A DNA stretch of 64,000 bases, taken from assembly GCA_000231825.2 (NCBI GenBank), contig JH720303.1, positions 1,016,574 through 1,080,573 on the forward strand, in the 5' to 3' direction. This DNA is from Tetrahymena elliotti 4EA. Lineage: Eukaryota; Ciliophora; Oligohymenophorea; Hymenostomatida; Tetrahymenidae. Positions 36,882 to 49,431 of the stretch are shown here, one piece after another (position 1 is the stretch's first letter; each line of letters begins with the position of its first letter). The position numbers and the translations under genes are program-made. The notes under the pieces are model-generated. The model did no database searches. It saw only the letters and a program-made list of their open reading frames with translations, and was not told the DNA's origin.

Positions 36882-39800
36882 TCAATATGATCTCTTAGCG
36901 GGAGGAACGGGAGTAACTTCGCTATCGAGAGTGTGCTTGATGACTTCTCTATAGGTTACATCAGTTTTACCAGTATTTACATCTTTAATCCAAGTGAGAG
37001 AGTGCTTCATCCAGTTCTTATCATCTCTTTCCTATTTTACAACAATAAATTGTATAACTATTAAATGGGTTTAATTAAATTACCTTATAGTCATCTCTGG
37101 CGTGAGCACCTCTGGATTCCTTTCTGAGTAAACCAGCGAGAAGAGTTTATTTAGAGCATACTGTAATTTAAAATAGATTAATTAAAATTTGCTTAATAAA
37201 GTAAAAAAATAAATAAATTACAAAGAAGATTTTCTAATTCTAAGGTTTCGATGAGATCAGTGTTCCAGACAAGACCTCTGTCGAAAGTTTTAAGGCTCTT
37301 TGATTATTCGTAGATGTGATCCAACTTTTAAACACCTTCAGCCATGAGCTTTTCAATTCTGAAGACAGCAGCGTGACGTTACATAGTTTCTTACATAGCA
37401 GTTCTAACGTGGTGGGTAGTATATTCACCGTTAGCATATCTGTATTTATCTAATCTGGCTAAAGCTTATTCACCAGCATTCTTGGGTAAATCCTTGTGGG
37501 GAGTACCAGGTTTAAGCTTTTCCTTCACGAGCTTAGCAGCAGCTCTACCGAAAACAACAATATCTAAAAGGGAGTTAGCACCAAGTCTGTTAGCACCGTG
37601 GACGGAAGCACAAGCATTTTCACCAGCAGCAAGTAAACCAGGTACGATCTTTTATTTTGAATAAATTAAACTAATTTTTTATATTTTGATAAAAAGATCT
37701 AAATACCTTATCGTTTCCATTCTTATCTTGGGTAATGACTTCAGTCTTCCAGTTAGTGGGGACACCACCCATATTGTAATGGACAGTAGGAACGACGGGA
37801 GCGGGTTCCTTGGTGACATCAACACCTGCAAAAATTCTAGCAGTTTCAGAAATACCAGGTAATCTCTAATGTAAAGTTTCAGGGCTCAAGTGATGTAATT
37901 GTAAGAAAATGTGATCCTATTTTTGTAAGAAAATTATTTTCAATTAAAAAATTTTGAATATATGCAAGTAGATAAATAGTACCTTCTTAGGGCCAACACC
38001 TCTACCTTCGAGGATTTCAATAGTCATAGCTCTAGAAACAACATCTCTAGAAGCAAGATCCTTAGCAGTGGGAGCATACTTTTCCATGAAAGCTTCACCA
38101 TTACTGTTAACAAGGATACCACCTTCACCTCTGCAGCCTTCGGTCATCAAACAACCAGAACCATAAATACCTTATTTTTAATTTATTTTGTAAATAACTT
38201 GATATTAAAAAAAATTATACCAGTAGGATGGAATTAAACGAATTCAGGATCTTCAAGAGGAAGACCAGCTCTAGTAGCAAGAGCCATACCATCACCTGTA
38301 CAGGTGTGAGCAGCGGTGCAGGAAAGATAAGATCTACCATAACCACCTGCAGCCAAAACAGTGTAATGAGCTCTGATTCTGTGAATAGTACCGTCAGCCA
38401 TAGACATACAGATGACACCTCTGCAGGCACCTTCTTCGTCCATAATCAAATCAATAACGAAATATTCAATAAAGAAGTTGCAGTTGTAAGCTAAGGATCT
38501 ACCGAATAAAGTATGTAACATAGCATGTCCAGTTCTATCAGCAGCACAAGCAGTTCTTCTAGCCTTTATTAATGTATGAAAAAATAATTAAAATGGTATT
38601 AACGGAATTAAAAAATAATTTAATTTGCTAGAAACAGTAACAACAACTATTTTAATTACTGATTCAGATTTAAAATATTGAATTAATTTATTTAAAATCT
38701 AATAGAAAGTAGCTCCAAGTTAATTTTTTTTTGTTGTAAAGTAGAAATTTCTAAATAAAATTGGTTCACGAAAATTCTGTTTTAATTTTCATGAATTAAA
38801 TGTATTTATTATTATTAAAATTTCTTTGTCGATTTGCTTTCTCATTCAAATTAATTCATATTTCCTATTCTGAACGTTCTGTGTACTTTTTAATTCTCAT
38901 TTTGGGCTTTTATTTTTAAAAAGGAAAATGCAGCTTCTTCCTTCTATGATTTTTTGGTTTTTGATTATCGAATTTTCTAAAATAAATCTTGAGGAGATTT
39001 GAGTAGATAGATAGATAATTGGATGCTCTAAGCAAAGAAAGACTTATATCTTTTATTTATTTATTTTACTAATATTCTATTTAGATAGTTATTTGTTAAA
39101 CTATTTAATAAATTCCCGTTTTTCATTTTAAATATGAGTTACAATCACTTTTTTATAACCATATAAAATCCTAGAAATGTCTTTTCTTTACAAACGCTCC
39201 AAACTTAATTCAGTTAGATGTATGAGATTACTCTATAATCTCTATGATTTTTAGTTTTATTTGGCTTTTTATCTTGCTAGATATCAACTGGAGCTACCTC
39301 TGAAAAATTTTCAACACTCATATAGCTTAATTTTATTTAATAATTCAATTAATTACCTAACCACCCTTGCCAAACTTGAGGGATTGACCACCAAAGGCTC
39401 TTTGATAAATCTTACCTTCAGGAGTACGAGAGAAGGGAAGACCATAAGATTCTAATTCTAAGACAGCAGCGGGAGCTTCTCTAGTCATATATTAGATAGC
39501 ATCTTAATCACCCAACCAATCAGAACCCTTAACGGTATCATAGAAATGCCATTTCCAATCATCTTCAGTCATATTACCTAAAGCAGCATTGATACCACCT
39601 TGAGCAGCGACAGTGTGAGAACGGGTAGGGAAAAGTTTAGTAATACAAGCAGTCTTGAAACCTTCTTCAACCAAACCGAAAGCAGCTCTTAAACCAGCAC
39701 CACCAGCACCAACGACGATAGCATCGTAAGTGTGATCAATGACAGTGTATTTGTCAGTCAAACGACCCTTAAAAATAAAAATGAATTTAGATTAATATAA

Positions 39801-40240
39801 TTATCTAATAAATTAGAATTTAAAAGATCTATAGAACTGCAAGTCAAAAGGAGATTTCACATTTAAAGCTTCTTATTGAAATATGTGTTAATGGCTAATA
39901 GCAAAAAAGCCTCTTTTTTGAAGAAATGAATTTTTAAAATACTCCTTGCCCCTCATTTGAACTGAACATCATTTATTTGATTAGTCTCTTGAAATTTTGA
40001 GAGACATGAGTTGACTTATTTAACCCAAACCAACCATTCTTAGTTCAAAGTTTCATTTATTAACTAATATATCTCCTTCTTAACTTGCATTCCTTTTGCT
40101 TCCTTGAAAAATGAATAGATAGAATATATGCATACTTGGGAAGGTCCCTTTTCGAGATGATCCTTTGACAAAACTGCAAAATTCTTTGAAACTTTGCTGT
40201 GTAAGGTAACTCTTTATATCTTAGATAAGTATTTAAACAT
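36882..40240 (-). CDS. SDHA: succinate dehydrogenase flavoprotein subunit, mitochondrial
   Basis: Eight minus-strand exons (40136-40240, 39357-39767, 38221-38563, 37983-38170, 37707-37916, 37222-37648, 37084-37160, 36882-37031) join in phase to 636 residues, normal for SDHA. Complex II oxidises succinate to fumarate and passes electrons to the iron-sulfur subunit. Exon 1 encodes a basic, Ser-rich presequence ([20 protein letters not shown]). FAD binding is shown by [12 protein letters not shown] (residues 53-64), and the FAD-linking His is H86 in [11 protein letters not shown]. The active-site region [20 protein letters not shown] starts at H284. [32 protein letters not shown] and [13 protein letters not shown] are further signatures. 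The codon composition is much less AT-rich than in neighbouring genes, as expected for a highly expressed protein. The second intron is 793 bases, far longer than all others here. Confidence 0.97.
38564..39356. other. long second intron of SDHA
   Basis: 793 bases, AT-rich, bounded by GTAATTAATT and an AATAAAG acceptor. I see no nested reading frame or box C/D or H/ACA signature, but a short RNA could escape inspection by eye. Confidence 0.7.
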
Positions 40241-40560
40241 TTTTCTTTCTAAAAATTTCCTTTTTCTCCCTAGTATTGTTTTTAGATATTAATTATATTT
40301 TTATTATTTTACTTTTTATTTAGAATCGCTTTCTTTTTATTATTTCTTATCAATCTAATAGCGACTTTCAAAAGATTTTTATTTAATTTTCTTTAACATT
40401 CAACTTATTGATAATCATGCATATATACATGAGGAATTTTATAAAGATCTTCTTTTTCTTATTCATAAATATTGGATCCATATGTTTTATTAGTTAACTC
40501 TTTACAAATATTTTCAACTTGGTATTCTTCTTTCATTCTCATCATTTCTTTTAAGAGCAT
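40045..40560 (-). CDS. doubtful ORF upstream of and overlapping SDHA exon 1
   Basis: ATG at 40560-40558, TGA at 40047-40045, 171 residues under the ciliate code, and open further upstream to about 40660. The first 70 residues have coding character (MLLKEMMRMKEEYQVENICK, ELTNKTYGSNIYEQEKEDLY). The rest becomes Asn/Lys-rich and then runs through SDHA exon 1 in another frame, which cannot be protein-coding selection. Either a real small gene ends earlier by splicing or this is an upstream coding relic. No family recognised. Confidence 0.25.
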
Positions 40561-41734
40561 GACTTCCTTTTTTAAATTAAAATCTAATGTGACTTACAAA
40601 AAAAGTATGTCCTTCCTTATTAATTTATTCAAGATTTATTTTAATTTAATTTTATGTATTATATTCAATTAATTTAATTTTAATAAATACTTATTTTAAT
40701 AATTCTAATTTAAAAATGTCAAACCATCAAAAATATTTAATAATAAACACTCAACAAATTAAATACTTTTTGACATCAGGGAATCACAAAATAAACTCTA
40801 ATTTCATTTCAATTGTTTATGTGCTTAAATAAGTTTAATAATTGAAATTTGATTTTTTTTTTTTTAGTTTTCAATATTGTATTGTTCAAAAAGTCCAATT
40901 TCAAAAAGTAAATCCTAAATCAACTTTTATTCTTGTAAACAGTAATCATTATTTAAAATATTAAATATTTATATGAAATATTACAGTCTCTATAAAATGA
41001 AACAACTTTATCTAAAATAAGTGATGTTTTTGAAAATAAATTTTATAATGTTTAATCATTTAAACATAAATTCAAATTTTAATATTTTTTACATAAATTA
41101 CCTAAAATAACAAACAAATATGTTTAATTTTAATCTTAAAGGAAAATAATATCTATCTTAAAATCTTTACATAATTAAGTATAGTAAATTTAAACCTTTA
41201 TGCTGTGAAGCATTCTTATTTGATAAATAAAGATATCAAAAATAAATATCTGTAATAAATCAGACTAATGATATTATTAATAATCCAATATATATCACTA
41301 AAAAATTAAACAAAAAGCTAATTTTTATTTTTCAATTATCATTAAAAACTCTTAAAAAACTAAAATAAATTTATTTTTTTAGAATGAAACAATTTTATTT
41401 TAATTTTATTATGATTTTAAATACTTGATGATAGGGCTATAAATTGTTTTAGACTTAATTGGATTCTATCATTCAGAAATAAAAATGTGGAATCATCAAT
41501 AAAGTTTATTGGATTATTCTTATGAAATAAGGTAAGGATGTCTGTCATCAATTGATTAGATTTAATAACAAGGTTGAAACAAAAAATAGAAAAGAAAAGG
41601 AATAAAAAATTGATTAACTATTAAAAATAAATATTTATATTGATTAATTAGTAATAATTGGATCCGCATTTTATTATTAAATAATTTTCAATAAAAGATT
41701 ATTAAAATACAAAATAAAAGCAAAAGGATTAAAA
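40241..41734. other. AT-rich divergent spacer between SDHA and the V-ATPase F gene
   Basis: Holds the two promoters and the doubtful ORF at its left edge. The part from about 40680 to 41734 is very AT-rich with no coding frame or RNA feature that I can recognise. Confidence 0.5.
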
Positions 41735-42648
41735 ATGTCAAAAAAAGCTATTGCAGGAGGTAACAAGCTCATCGCTGTTATTGGTGATTCTGTAAAAAAT
41801 TAATAAAATTTAAAAAGCTTTGAATAATTATAGAACCCAAGATTGAATAGGTTTAAAATGCAACCAAAAATAAATGATAAAAAGATAATTTATTACAATT
41901 AGAAATTTTAAAATGGGATTGAGATTACCATTTGTGAATTAAAATTTTCCAAATGCTAAATGAAAACATTTACTCACTGAATAAATTCGTATTTGAAATT
42001 AACTAAATTATTTTAATTAATTAAAAAAAGGATACAGTAACAGGCTTTTTATTAACTGGTATTGGTGACAGAAACTTCAAGGGTTAATACAATTTCTTGG
42101 TTGTCCAACCTGGTATGAAATTAATAAACAAACATTATTCAAAAATTGAATAAATCTTTAAAAATAAATTAAATAGACACTAAGGAAAAGTTAGTTGAAG
42201 ATACCTTCAATGGTTTCTTGAAGAATGGTGATATAGCAGTTATTTTAGTAAGTTAACATGTAAAAATTAGTTTAATTTGGCAATTTAAAATATTAAAAAT
42301 GATCAAGCAATACAAAAAAAATTAAATTTATTTGTATTATTTAACAACATAAATAAACCAGAAATCAACAAGAAAATAAAAAATAATATTGATTCAAAAT
42401 TATTAAAATATTTATTTTTTATTTAGGTTGCTGAAAAGTATTTAAGAAGTATTATTAACTCTTATCAAGAGACTCTTCCTGCTATTCTTGAAATTCCTAG
42501 CAAAGATAAGCCTTATGAACCTAAAAAAGTAGAAAATTAAAATATATAGTTTAATTAATCACAAATCATAATTAATTTTAATTTTAATAAAAAGGATGTT
42601 ATTATGCAAAGAGCTAATAAGATGCTTTATGGTAGTGAAATCGTATGA
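41735..42648 (+). CDS. V-type proton ATPase subunit F
   Basis: Exons 41735-41791, 42031-42112, 42177-42259, 42427-42528 and 42595-42648 give 125 residues, the family's normal size. Subunit F (Vma7) is part of the V1 central stalk that couples ATP hydrolysis to proton pumping. Signatures in order: LIAVIGDSDTVTGFLLTGIG, NFLVVQPDT, FNGFLKNGDIAVILVSQHVA, LPAILEIPSKDKPYEPKK and DVIMQRANKMLYG. For exon 3 an earlier GTAAGT donor exists at 42248. The donor at 42260 is preferred because it restores the conserved residues VSQH before VAEKYLR. This shows that the first strong donor is not always the right one in this genome. Confidence 0.95.
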
Positions 42649-43425
42649 TTAAAATATTATGATTTATGTTATAAAGTTTAAGTGTAAGATTGTTGCTTTT
42701 GTATTTCATGTAAATTAAATAGGTTTTTAATTTTTAATAAAATATCTTGCATTCTTTCTTTAATTTTAAAATCTATTTTTTGATTGCGTAAATTAAAATT
42801 ACTTTGATCATTAATAGTATAAATATATAAAATTATTTTCATGACAAATTATTATTGATTTTATAGATTATTTTCTGGTAATATTTTTATTTCAAGAATG
42901 TTAGGAATGATATCAATATAATAAATTTTTAACCATCAAATGATTTACTCTTTGCAATAAATTTATTTAATTAATATCGAATAAAAAAGAATCAAAATGC
43001 ATAATTAATTTTAATTTATTTTTATAAAATAATGTTGATTGATTATTTTTATGTAGACTATTTTTCTTGTAGAAACTTAACATAAAATAACCTTTTTTGT
43101 AAGCTGATAGAAGATTTTGTGTAATAAATAATAATAAACCTTTTTAGATTATTTTATGTTATTCATTATTAACAAAAAATAAACTTTATATGCTATTAAA
43201 TTAACTTAATGCTTAGGAATTTAAATAATTTATTTAAATGATTAAGGATAATTAATTTTTAACTTTAGTTAGTAAAACGGATGAATTATGTGTAAACAAA
43301 ACTTACTTTACAACCCATTCAAGAATGTATTTATGAACAAAAACAAGAAATTATATAATTTTACTACAAATAATTTTTTATTTACAAAATAAAATAGCTT
43401 TTTCAAAAAATGTAAGTTTGGTACC
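42649..43425. other. AT-rich convergent spacer
   Basis: Between the stop codons of the V-ATPase F gene and the b561 fusion gene. No coding or RNA feature seen. Confidence 0.6.
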
Positions 43426-46394
43426 TCAAACAATCTGAACTTTATCGGGATTTATTAGTCTTACTGCAGTTAAATAATTGTAAATATTTTTATTAAACAT
43501 GGGTGGTCCACAAATTAGTATTTTAGATAGAGAGGGTGACTAAGAAAGTGAAAGATCAATATAAACACTGTCAAAATGTAGCTTCGTTACATGTAAGAAT
43601 TCATCACTTTCTGCATTTGAAAAACGTACAACTGCAAAAAACCAATCATAGCCAAATTAATTGCAAAAAGTATGTAAATCACTGATTACTTAATATCCAT
43701 AGCACTCTGCTTTACTTTTAAATGCTCCAAAAAATCTTATTTTAAACTATGAACGAAAAGTTTTTTCATAATTTTCATTGTATGGATTAACAATTTGTGC
43801 TTCTTTGAATCCAAACTTTTCAAGAAGAATTGTGTAAATCAATTTTCTCAATAGATAATCAAAAAGATCTAGGAATGGTAATATACCAGTTCCTGCAGCA
43901 AAAATTACATGTTCACCATCGCTATTTTCATCTATTTCAAGGCCATGACCCTTTTTTATTAATTAAAAATTTAACAAAAAATTAATTTTAAATGGTTTGT
44001 TTGTTTGTTTTACGACTGGCTCAGATATATAATACAATTTATGCACATTTAGATGCATAAACTTAGACAAACCATTTATAGTATTACGATCTTCTTTTTT
44101 AATAAGAAGTGGTAGCTGGTTTGTTACTTTTACATGCTTAGGTATAACTAAACTGCCATTTATTCCCAAATCATCTCTCATCTTATTTTAGAAATACCTT
44201 ATAAGCTCTATTCTAAATTTATAATTTTCTTCCATGTACGCTAGGACTACACTGTAATTTCTTGGATATATATTTACAGAATCTAATAAAGGTGAAAGCT
44301 TTAGTCATTATTAAAATAATTAAAGTTAACATTTTAAATAATAGTTTAATTAATACCACAACACTTCTACCAAACCATCTCACACCAGGTAAATAAGTGC
44401 TGAATTTAAATTGATCGTGCTAGAATAAGAAAACTTTATAGCTTTCAACAATTTCTCTCACTTCAGCCAACTTGAAAACATTTCTTGGAAGGTAAAGATG
44501 ATCCTTTCTTTTTATGTTTAATAAAATACAATATTATATTAAGATGTAATTTATGTGTAGAGATTTTACTAAGCTTATTCATTAGGTATGAATATATTAT
44601 AATAGTCATTTTTAATATCACCAATATAAAACTCTTTTAGTAAGTTTTAAGCATAGAGAGTATGACGGTATGGTGGCATATCTATGCTTTCATAAGAGTA
44701 TCCACCATTAAAATATCTAGATATTTCTTTACCTAAAAAATATTGATAAAAAAGATTTTTTTTGACTTTTTTTAAAAAAAATTCATAGTACCTTTAATAT
44801 GCTTCAAAATAAATTAACCACCAGGATGTTATATTTCCGAAATATCATAGACATTATTTTCATGGACTACATAAATTATATCAGGAAATTATCTATTGAT
44901 GTAATTTACAGGAACTTTAGATAAAAAATATAAAATCTTAGTCAGTCACACTGAATAAAAACAATTAATGAAATTTACCATGGTTATTAAGCAATTCAAT
45001 TATGTCATTATGCTACTTTTACTTACTAACATCTGCATATTTATTAGTATTCTACTTTTGTCTAATTAAAATTTCAGGTTCTTACCTGTAGGTAAATTCT
45101 ATTGAGGCTAGTATAATTACTTCTATTGCATATATTCCGCCTAATATCTTAGTCCTTTATTTTGATTGATTGTGTTAAATATAATTATAAAAAAACTTAC
45201 ATCCAATAATCAGTAGAGTCTTTTTATGGATAGTACCTCCTTTCAAACATATTCACACCAATCATAACGTTGGTCTTACCAAGTAGGTAAATTAAATATC
45301 CAGTAATCTAATTAAAAATTTAGGTTTTATTATTTACTTAAATATTATTTTATTTACTTTATGGAGAAGCTTTAAGTAGTGTATCTTTTGGGATCCATCT
45401 TCATTTTCAAAGTTAAATTTACATATCAATCCAATTAAATGTTATAGAGTGATAAGCACAGTCATGCAAATACCTAAAGCGAAATGAGTGACTTCATCTT
45501 TAGGTTAATCACTCATGTTGTTAATTTCACTAGTTCCTTTTTAAATGTTAAAATAAATTTCAATTTATTGTTTTTATTTTTAAAATATAATTTATTACTT
45601 TAACCTATTTAGCAAAATATTACTATTAGGGAAGAAATATTACCAATAGCAAAAATAGATGCATGGAAACGTAAATATTTCTTTTATGCTTTGAAATACC
45701 TTACACATATAATAGAAATATCAACTAAGAAACCCCACACAACAAGCAACACTAATGAATGAGCTCTTTTTACTAAACTTAAGGCAGTTGTTGTAGTTGT
45801 CGATGTAGTTTATAATAATCTTTCTTCAAAATTTTGCTTTTAACTATCAGTATTAATAATATTAGCAAAGCCCTTTAAATTTAGAAAATCTTAATATTCA
45901 TCTACATAACTAGAGTTGCTTAAAATATTAACCCTTACTGATGAATAAATATTTTAAAAATGATTTTTATATTAGAAATTGTTATTTTCATAAATTTCTA
46001 TCAAACTAATATCTACATCAAAGAACAAAGGGATATTATCAAGACCTTGTAAAACAGCAGGATTAAAAATTACATAATTATATTCTCCATCTTATTTTAA
46101 CTCATAATCTGTTAAGCAATTCTAAACATTAGGAAATTCAACTAAATTGAATTTTGGTGTATTTTCTATTAAATCAACTTAGAAGTAAGAAAGATTAGGA
46201 AGTAAATCTATAATTCTGAGTGCGCATGATAAGTTTATTTTGCATTTCATGATTATTTTTACTTATTCTTCTCCTTTAAAAGCGAATATTTTGTAATCAG
46301 GTTTGTCTTTATTTGCATATTTATTCTCTGTTTCTGTATGGGCTGAAACCAATAATACTAAACCTAATATTAAAAGGTTCTATATAGCTTTCAT
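43426..46394 (-). CDS. cytochrome b561-cytochrome b5-FAD/NAD(P)H reductase fusion
   Basis: Nine minus-strand exons (45644-46394, 45358-45536, 45201-45307, 45086-45154, 44979-45061, 44792-44914, 44570-44732, 44357-44507, 43426-44298) join in phase to 832 residues. A signal peptide (MKAIQNLLILGLVLLVSAH) leads about 185 lumenal or extracellular residues of unknown fold, ending in a Thr run. A b561-like membrane domain spans about 207-370, with candidate heme-ligand histidines H212, H244, H268 or H283, and H309. Next is a cytochrome b5 fold at about 398-475 with the heme histidines in HPGG (H426) and YRHT (H461), followed by FYIGDI. The C-terminal half is a ferredoxin-reductase module: FAD-binding R-x-Y-S as RNYS (555-558), FAAGTGILPF for NAD(P), and the ICGPPM motif. 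Inferred role: electrons pass from cytosolic NAD(P)H via FAD and b5 to b561 and across a membrane, for example to reduce ferric iron or ascorbyl radical. The acceptor is unknown. Confidence 0.88.
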
Positions 46395-47571
46395 AATAAT
46401 GTCTATGCTATTTCAGAAGTTTGTATGATAAAGTTGTTAAATGAATAATCTTTTTGCTTATGCTTAGTAAAATTTATGATAATTCTTAATTTTTTTCTAA
46501 TCAATTTTTAATTTCAAAAGTTTTAGTTAATGATAATTTTTGAATTTAACATTTGAATTACTTTAAGAGTAAAGCAAATCGCTACCAATAATATTTATAA
46601 ATCAAAAAAAACAAAAATTTTTATTGACATTTAAAAACTGTATTTCGAGAGATATCTGAGATTATAATTGTATATTAAGATTATTAATTCTAATTTAATT
46701 TTACTCAATCAAAAATATTATTTTTTTATTTCAAAAATCTGGATAGAATTTTTATGATTTACAAAATTATTATGTGAAAATTGTGAAAATGCTCAAATTA
46801 TTTTGAAATCTTTCTAAAAAATTTTTAGCTTTTTAATCCACACTTTCAATAATTCATAAATTTTGATACCTTAAGAATTTAAGAGAACAGTAAAGTAAAA
46901 TATTTTTGAATCTGAATGATAGTTGATAAAAATACATCTTAATAGGTTTAAGATAATATTTTACTCTATTTGTAAATAAATTTTATAAAATGCTTAGAAT
47001 AATCCCCTTTATGATGAACGATACAAAATTATTAATTGAATATAGAAGCCTCAAATATTCATTTATAATTGTTTAAAAATGATTTTTGACAAGTATTTAG
47101 TAGTTTTTTTGACCTGAGCAAAGTTTAATTAATATATATATTAGATTTTTATGATGATGAATTCATAAAACAAGAGTTTTAAGATAAGTTGTAGAATATT
47201 TTTTAATTATTTTATCAATTTAACATAATTTAATGAATATTTGAAAATTTAGTTTTATAAAAGAAAGTTAATATTGTATTATTAAGTAAATAAATGTTAT
47301 TATATACATCAGATTTAAGACAAATTTATAAATCAATTTTATTTTTCAGTTTTTAATTTACATTCTTTTTCTTGATTCCTGTTTATTTGAATTTTTATTA
47401 TATTTTTTGCATACTAATATACTTTTCTTAATTATTAATAAGAGAGTTATAACTATGGAAAATGCTGTGTTTAAATCAACTTCATTTAATTTATATGAAG
47501 AGTGTATTTATTAAACTAGAAAGTTGATTAAAACCTCAAACGGATAAAATAGTTTTTTATATACTATAAGA
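46395..47571. other. AT-rich spacer between two minus-strand genes
   Basis: Contains the upstream region of the b561 fusion gene and the 3' UTR of the SNF5 gene. No reading frame with coding character and no RNA gene are visible. Confidence 0.55.
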
Positions 47572-49431
47572 TCAGCTCATTTATGCTGCAAGTAGTGGGT
47601 TGTTAAACACTGCTCTCTTCTTTTCAAGTTCAAGCTCTAAATCATTTAAGTGTTTGTTTTCACGTAATATTTATGGAACATAGGGGTTATCATGTAAAAT
47701 TAAATTAGGGTCTAAGCAACGCATAGCCTTATCAATATTTATGAATGGAGATTCAATTTCGTTCTTTTTCTTCTAAGCAACTTCGATTTTCTCAATAGCA
47801 ATTAATTTTTCCTAAAATTTAGGTGGCATGACATCTAAATTACTCTTTATAAGATTGAACATTTCTAAATTTTTAAACTAAGGGAAATCTTCACTTAAAT
47901 ATGAATCAGGTATTAAAGGAATATCTTCACTCATAGTATGAACTAATCTCTTTTTCATAAATTCTTTTTCTTTCACTATTTAGATTATTTTTAAATATTT
48001 TAAAACCATTTTTTTTAAAATAATAAAATTTAAAATTAAAGTCAAAGCAACAATATTTAATATTATAATGTTTTATAATAATTAAAATTATTTGTAGGAA
48101 GGATGTGCATCTTTCTATCCAATACAAAAATTAAAAGATATTATTTAATTTAGTATAGCCTTTAAAATATACTTAAAGTGAAAATATATAATTTACCTCT
48201 GTTCCAAGTCTCTGATGAATTTTATTTATTAAACTCAGGATAGAATTTTCCAATTTTTTCAGCTTTTTTAACCATATAAGAACTAATTTAATCTCTAATT
48301 TACTTTGAAATTTCTGCTACATAATTTTTTTCTAGACCTAAATCTTGGGCAAGGATTTCAGCAAAAGACTCTGCACTTTTAAATTTGAAATTATATTTAT
48401 TTAATTTTTGTTTAAACAATAAAAATATACTTGTTGATGTCACTCATGATATCCCACTCTACTTATTCTTTATGGATAAGTTATTAATTTTTATTTTTTA
48501 AGACTATACTAATTTAAATAAGATGCTCTTTTTATGAATTAATAGCTTCTTAAGAATTAAATTAGCATATTGTCTTTTGGTTTTCATAAAAATATCGTTT
48601 TTGCTGTATTTGAGTGTAAATTTGCTTGCAAGCAGAAGCCCATAAATCTTTTTTTTATAAAGATAATAAGATCAAGTAATCATGAAAATTAAAATTTACC
48701 TTGAATTCTATCTTTAGTAATGTTAATGAGCTCATATTCAAAGATGATATCTCTGATTAGTTAATATGAGTTTTACAATATTTAATTTTATTCTGAAAAA
48801 TTAGGGTCCCATAGAACTTTTTCACGGATATAATAACTACCATTAATTTTATAAATAAAGCAAGTGTTTTTATATTTAAGATGATTAATTATTTGTATGT
48901 TTTATTTTTTGTTTTTATTGAGTTCATCTCCATTTTAGTCAATTGTTTGTTGGTAATTACTATGAGGATAATCATTAAAAAAATCTCTCTAATTATTTAT
49001 TTATTCTATGCTATTATTTTTATTATCAAAATCACCTTCTTTGTTAATTAAATCAGTAACATCTAACTATAAATCGATGTGAATCAAGCTTGAGCTGTTT
49101 TCAGCACTACAAGTTTGGTAGAGAAGTAAATGAGCATTTTTAGATTACTTTTCACCAGGAGGATTTGGATGTAAGACAAAAGATCTTTTTAAGATCATAG
49201 AAGGATCGGGTATTTTATAGCGTTTAGCTTCTTCTTTTTGACAACTTTTAGTGTACTTGTAAACAACCTTGAGAAAGTCTTCATATTCAATGTCATTCTA
49301 TTAGTTAAGTTATTATTATTTTAGTATTTTTAGAGAGCTAAATTATAATTTTCAGGAATAAATAGTAATTTATGTGATAAAGATGGTTATTGCCATTTAA
49401 AAAACCTTAAGTTATTACTAAATTTAACCAT
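47572..49431 (-). CDS. SNF5/SMARCB1 chromatin-remodelling subunit
   Basis: Minus-strand exons 49406-49431, 48700-49337, 48431-48647, 48197-48375 and 47572-47975 join in phase to 487 residues. SNF5 is a core subunit of SWI/SNF remodelling complexes. The SNF5 domain is split. The first half holds DPSMILKRSFVLHPNPPGEK, and later YYIREKVLWDPNF. The second holds VEWDIMSDINNAESFAEI, LAQDLGLEKNYVAEISKQIR and DQISSYM, the usual C-terminal SNF5 repeat. The joins are supported by the motif running from VEWDIM across the 48431/48375 splice. An Asn/Gln-rich insert (near the ENKSN-type stretch at 48950-49050) separates parts of the domain. The C-terminus contains a short charged helix (NDLELELEKKRAVF). 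Exon 1 is only 26 bases, and its donor is GTTTTTT, so the N-terminus is less certain. Confidence 0.86.

Noticed and set aside
38215..38521. Three overlapping ORFs on both strands of about 70-95 residues
   Set aside because: One is a true piece of SDHA exon 3 and the other two are its shadows in other frames.
47927..48127. 66-residue minus-strand ORF
   Set aside because: It spans the last intron and start of the last exon of the SNF5 gene; only the exon part is coding, in the SNF5 frame.
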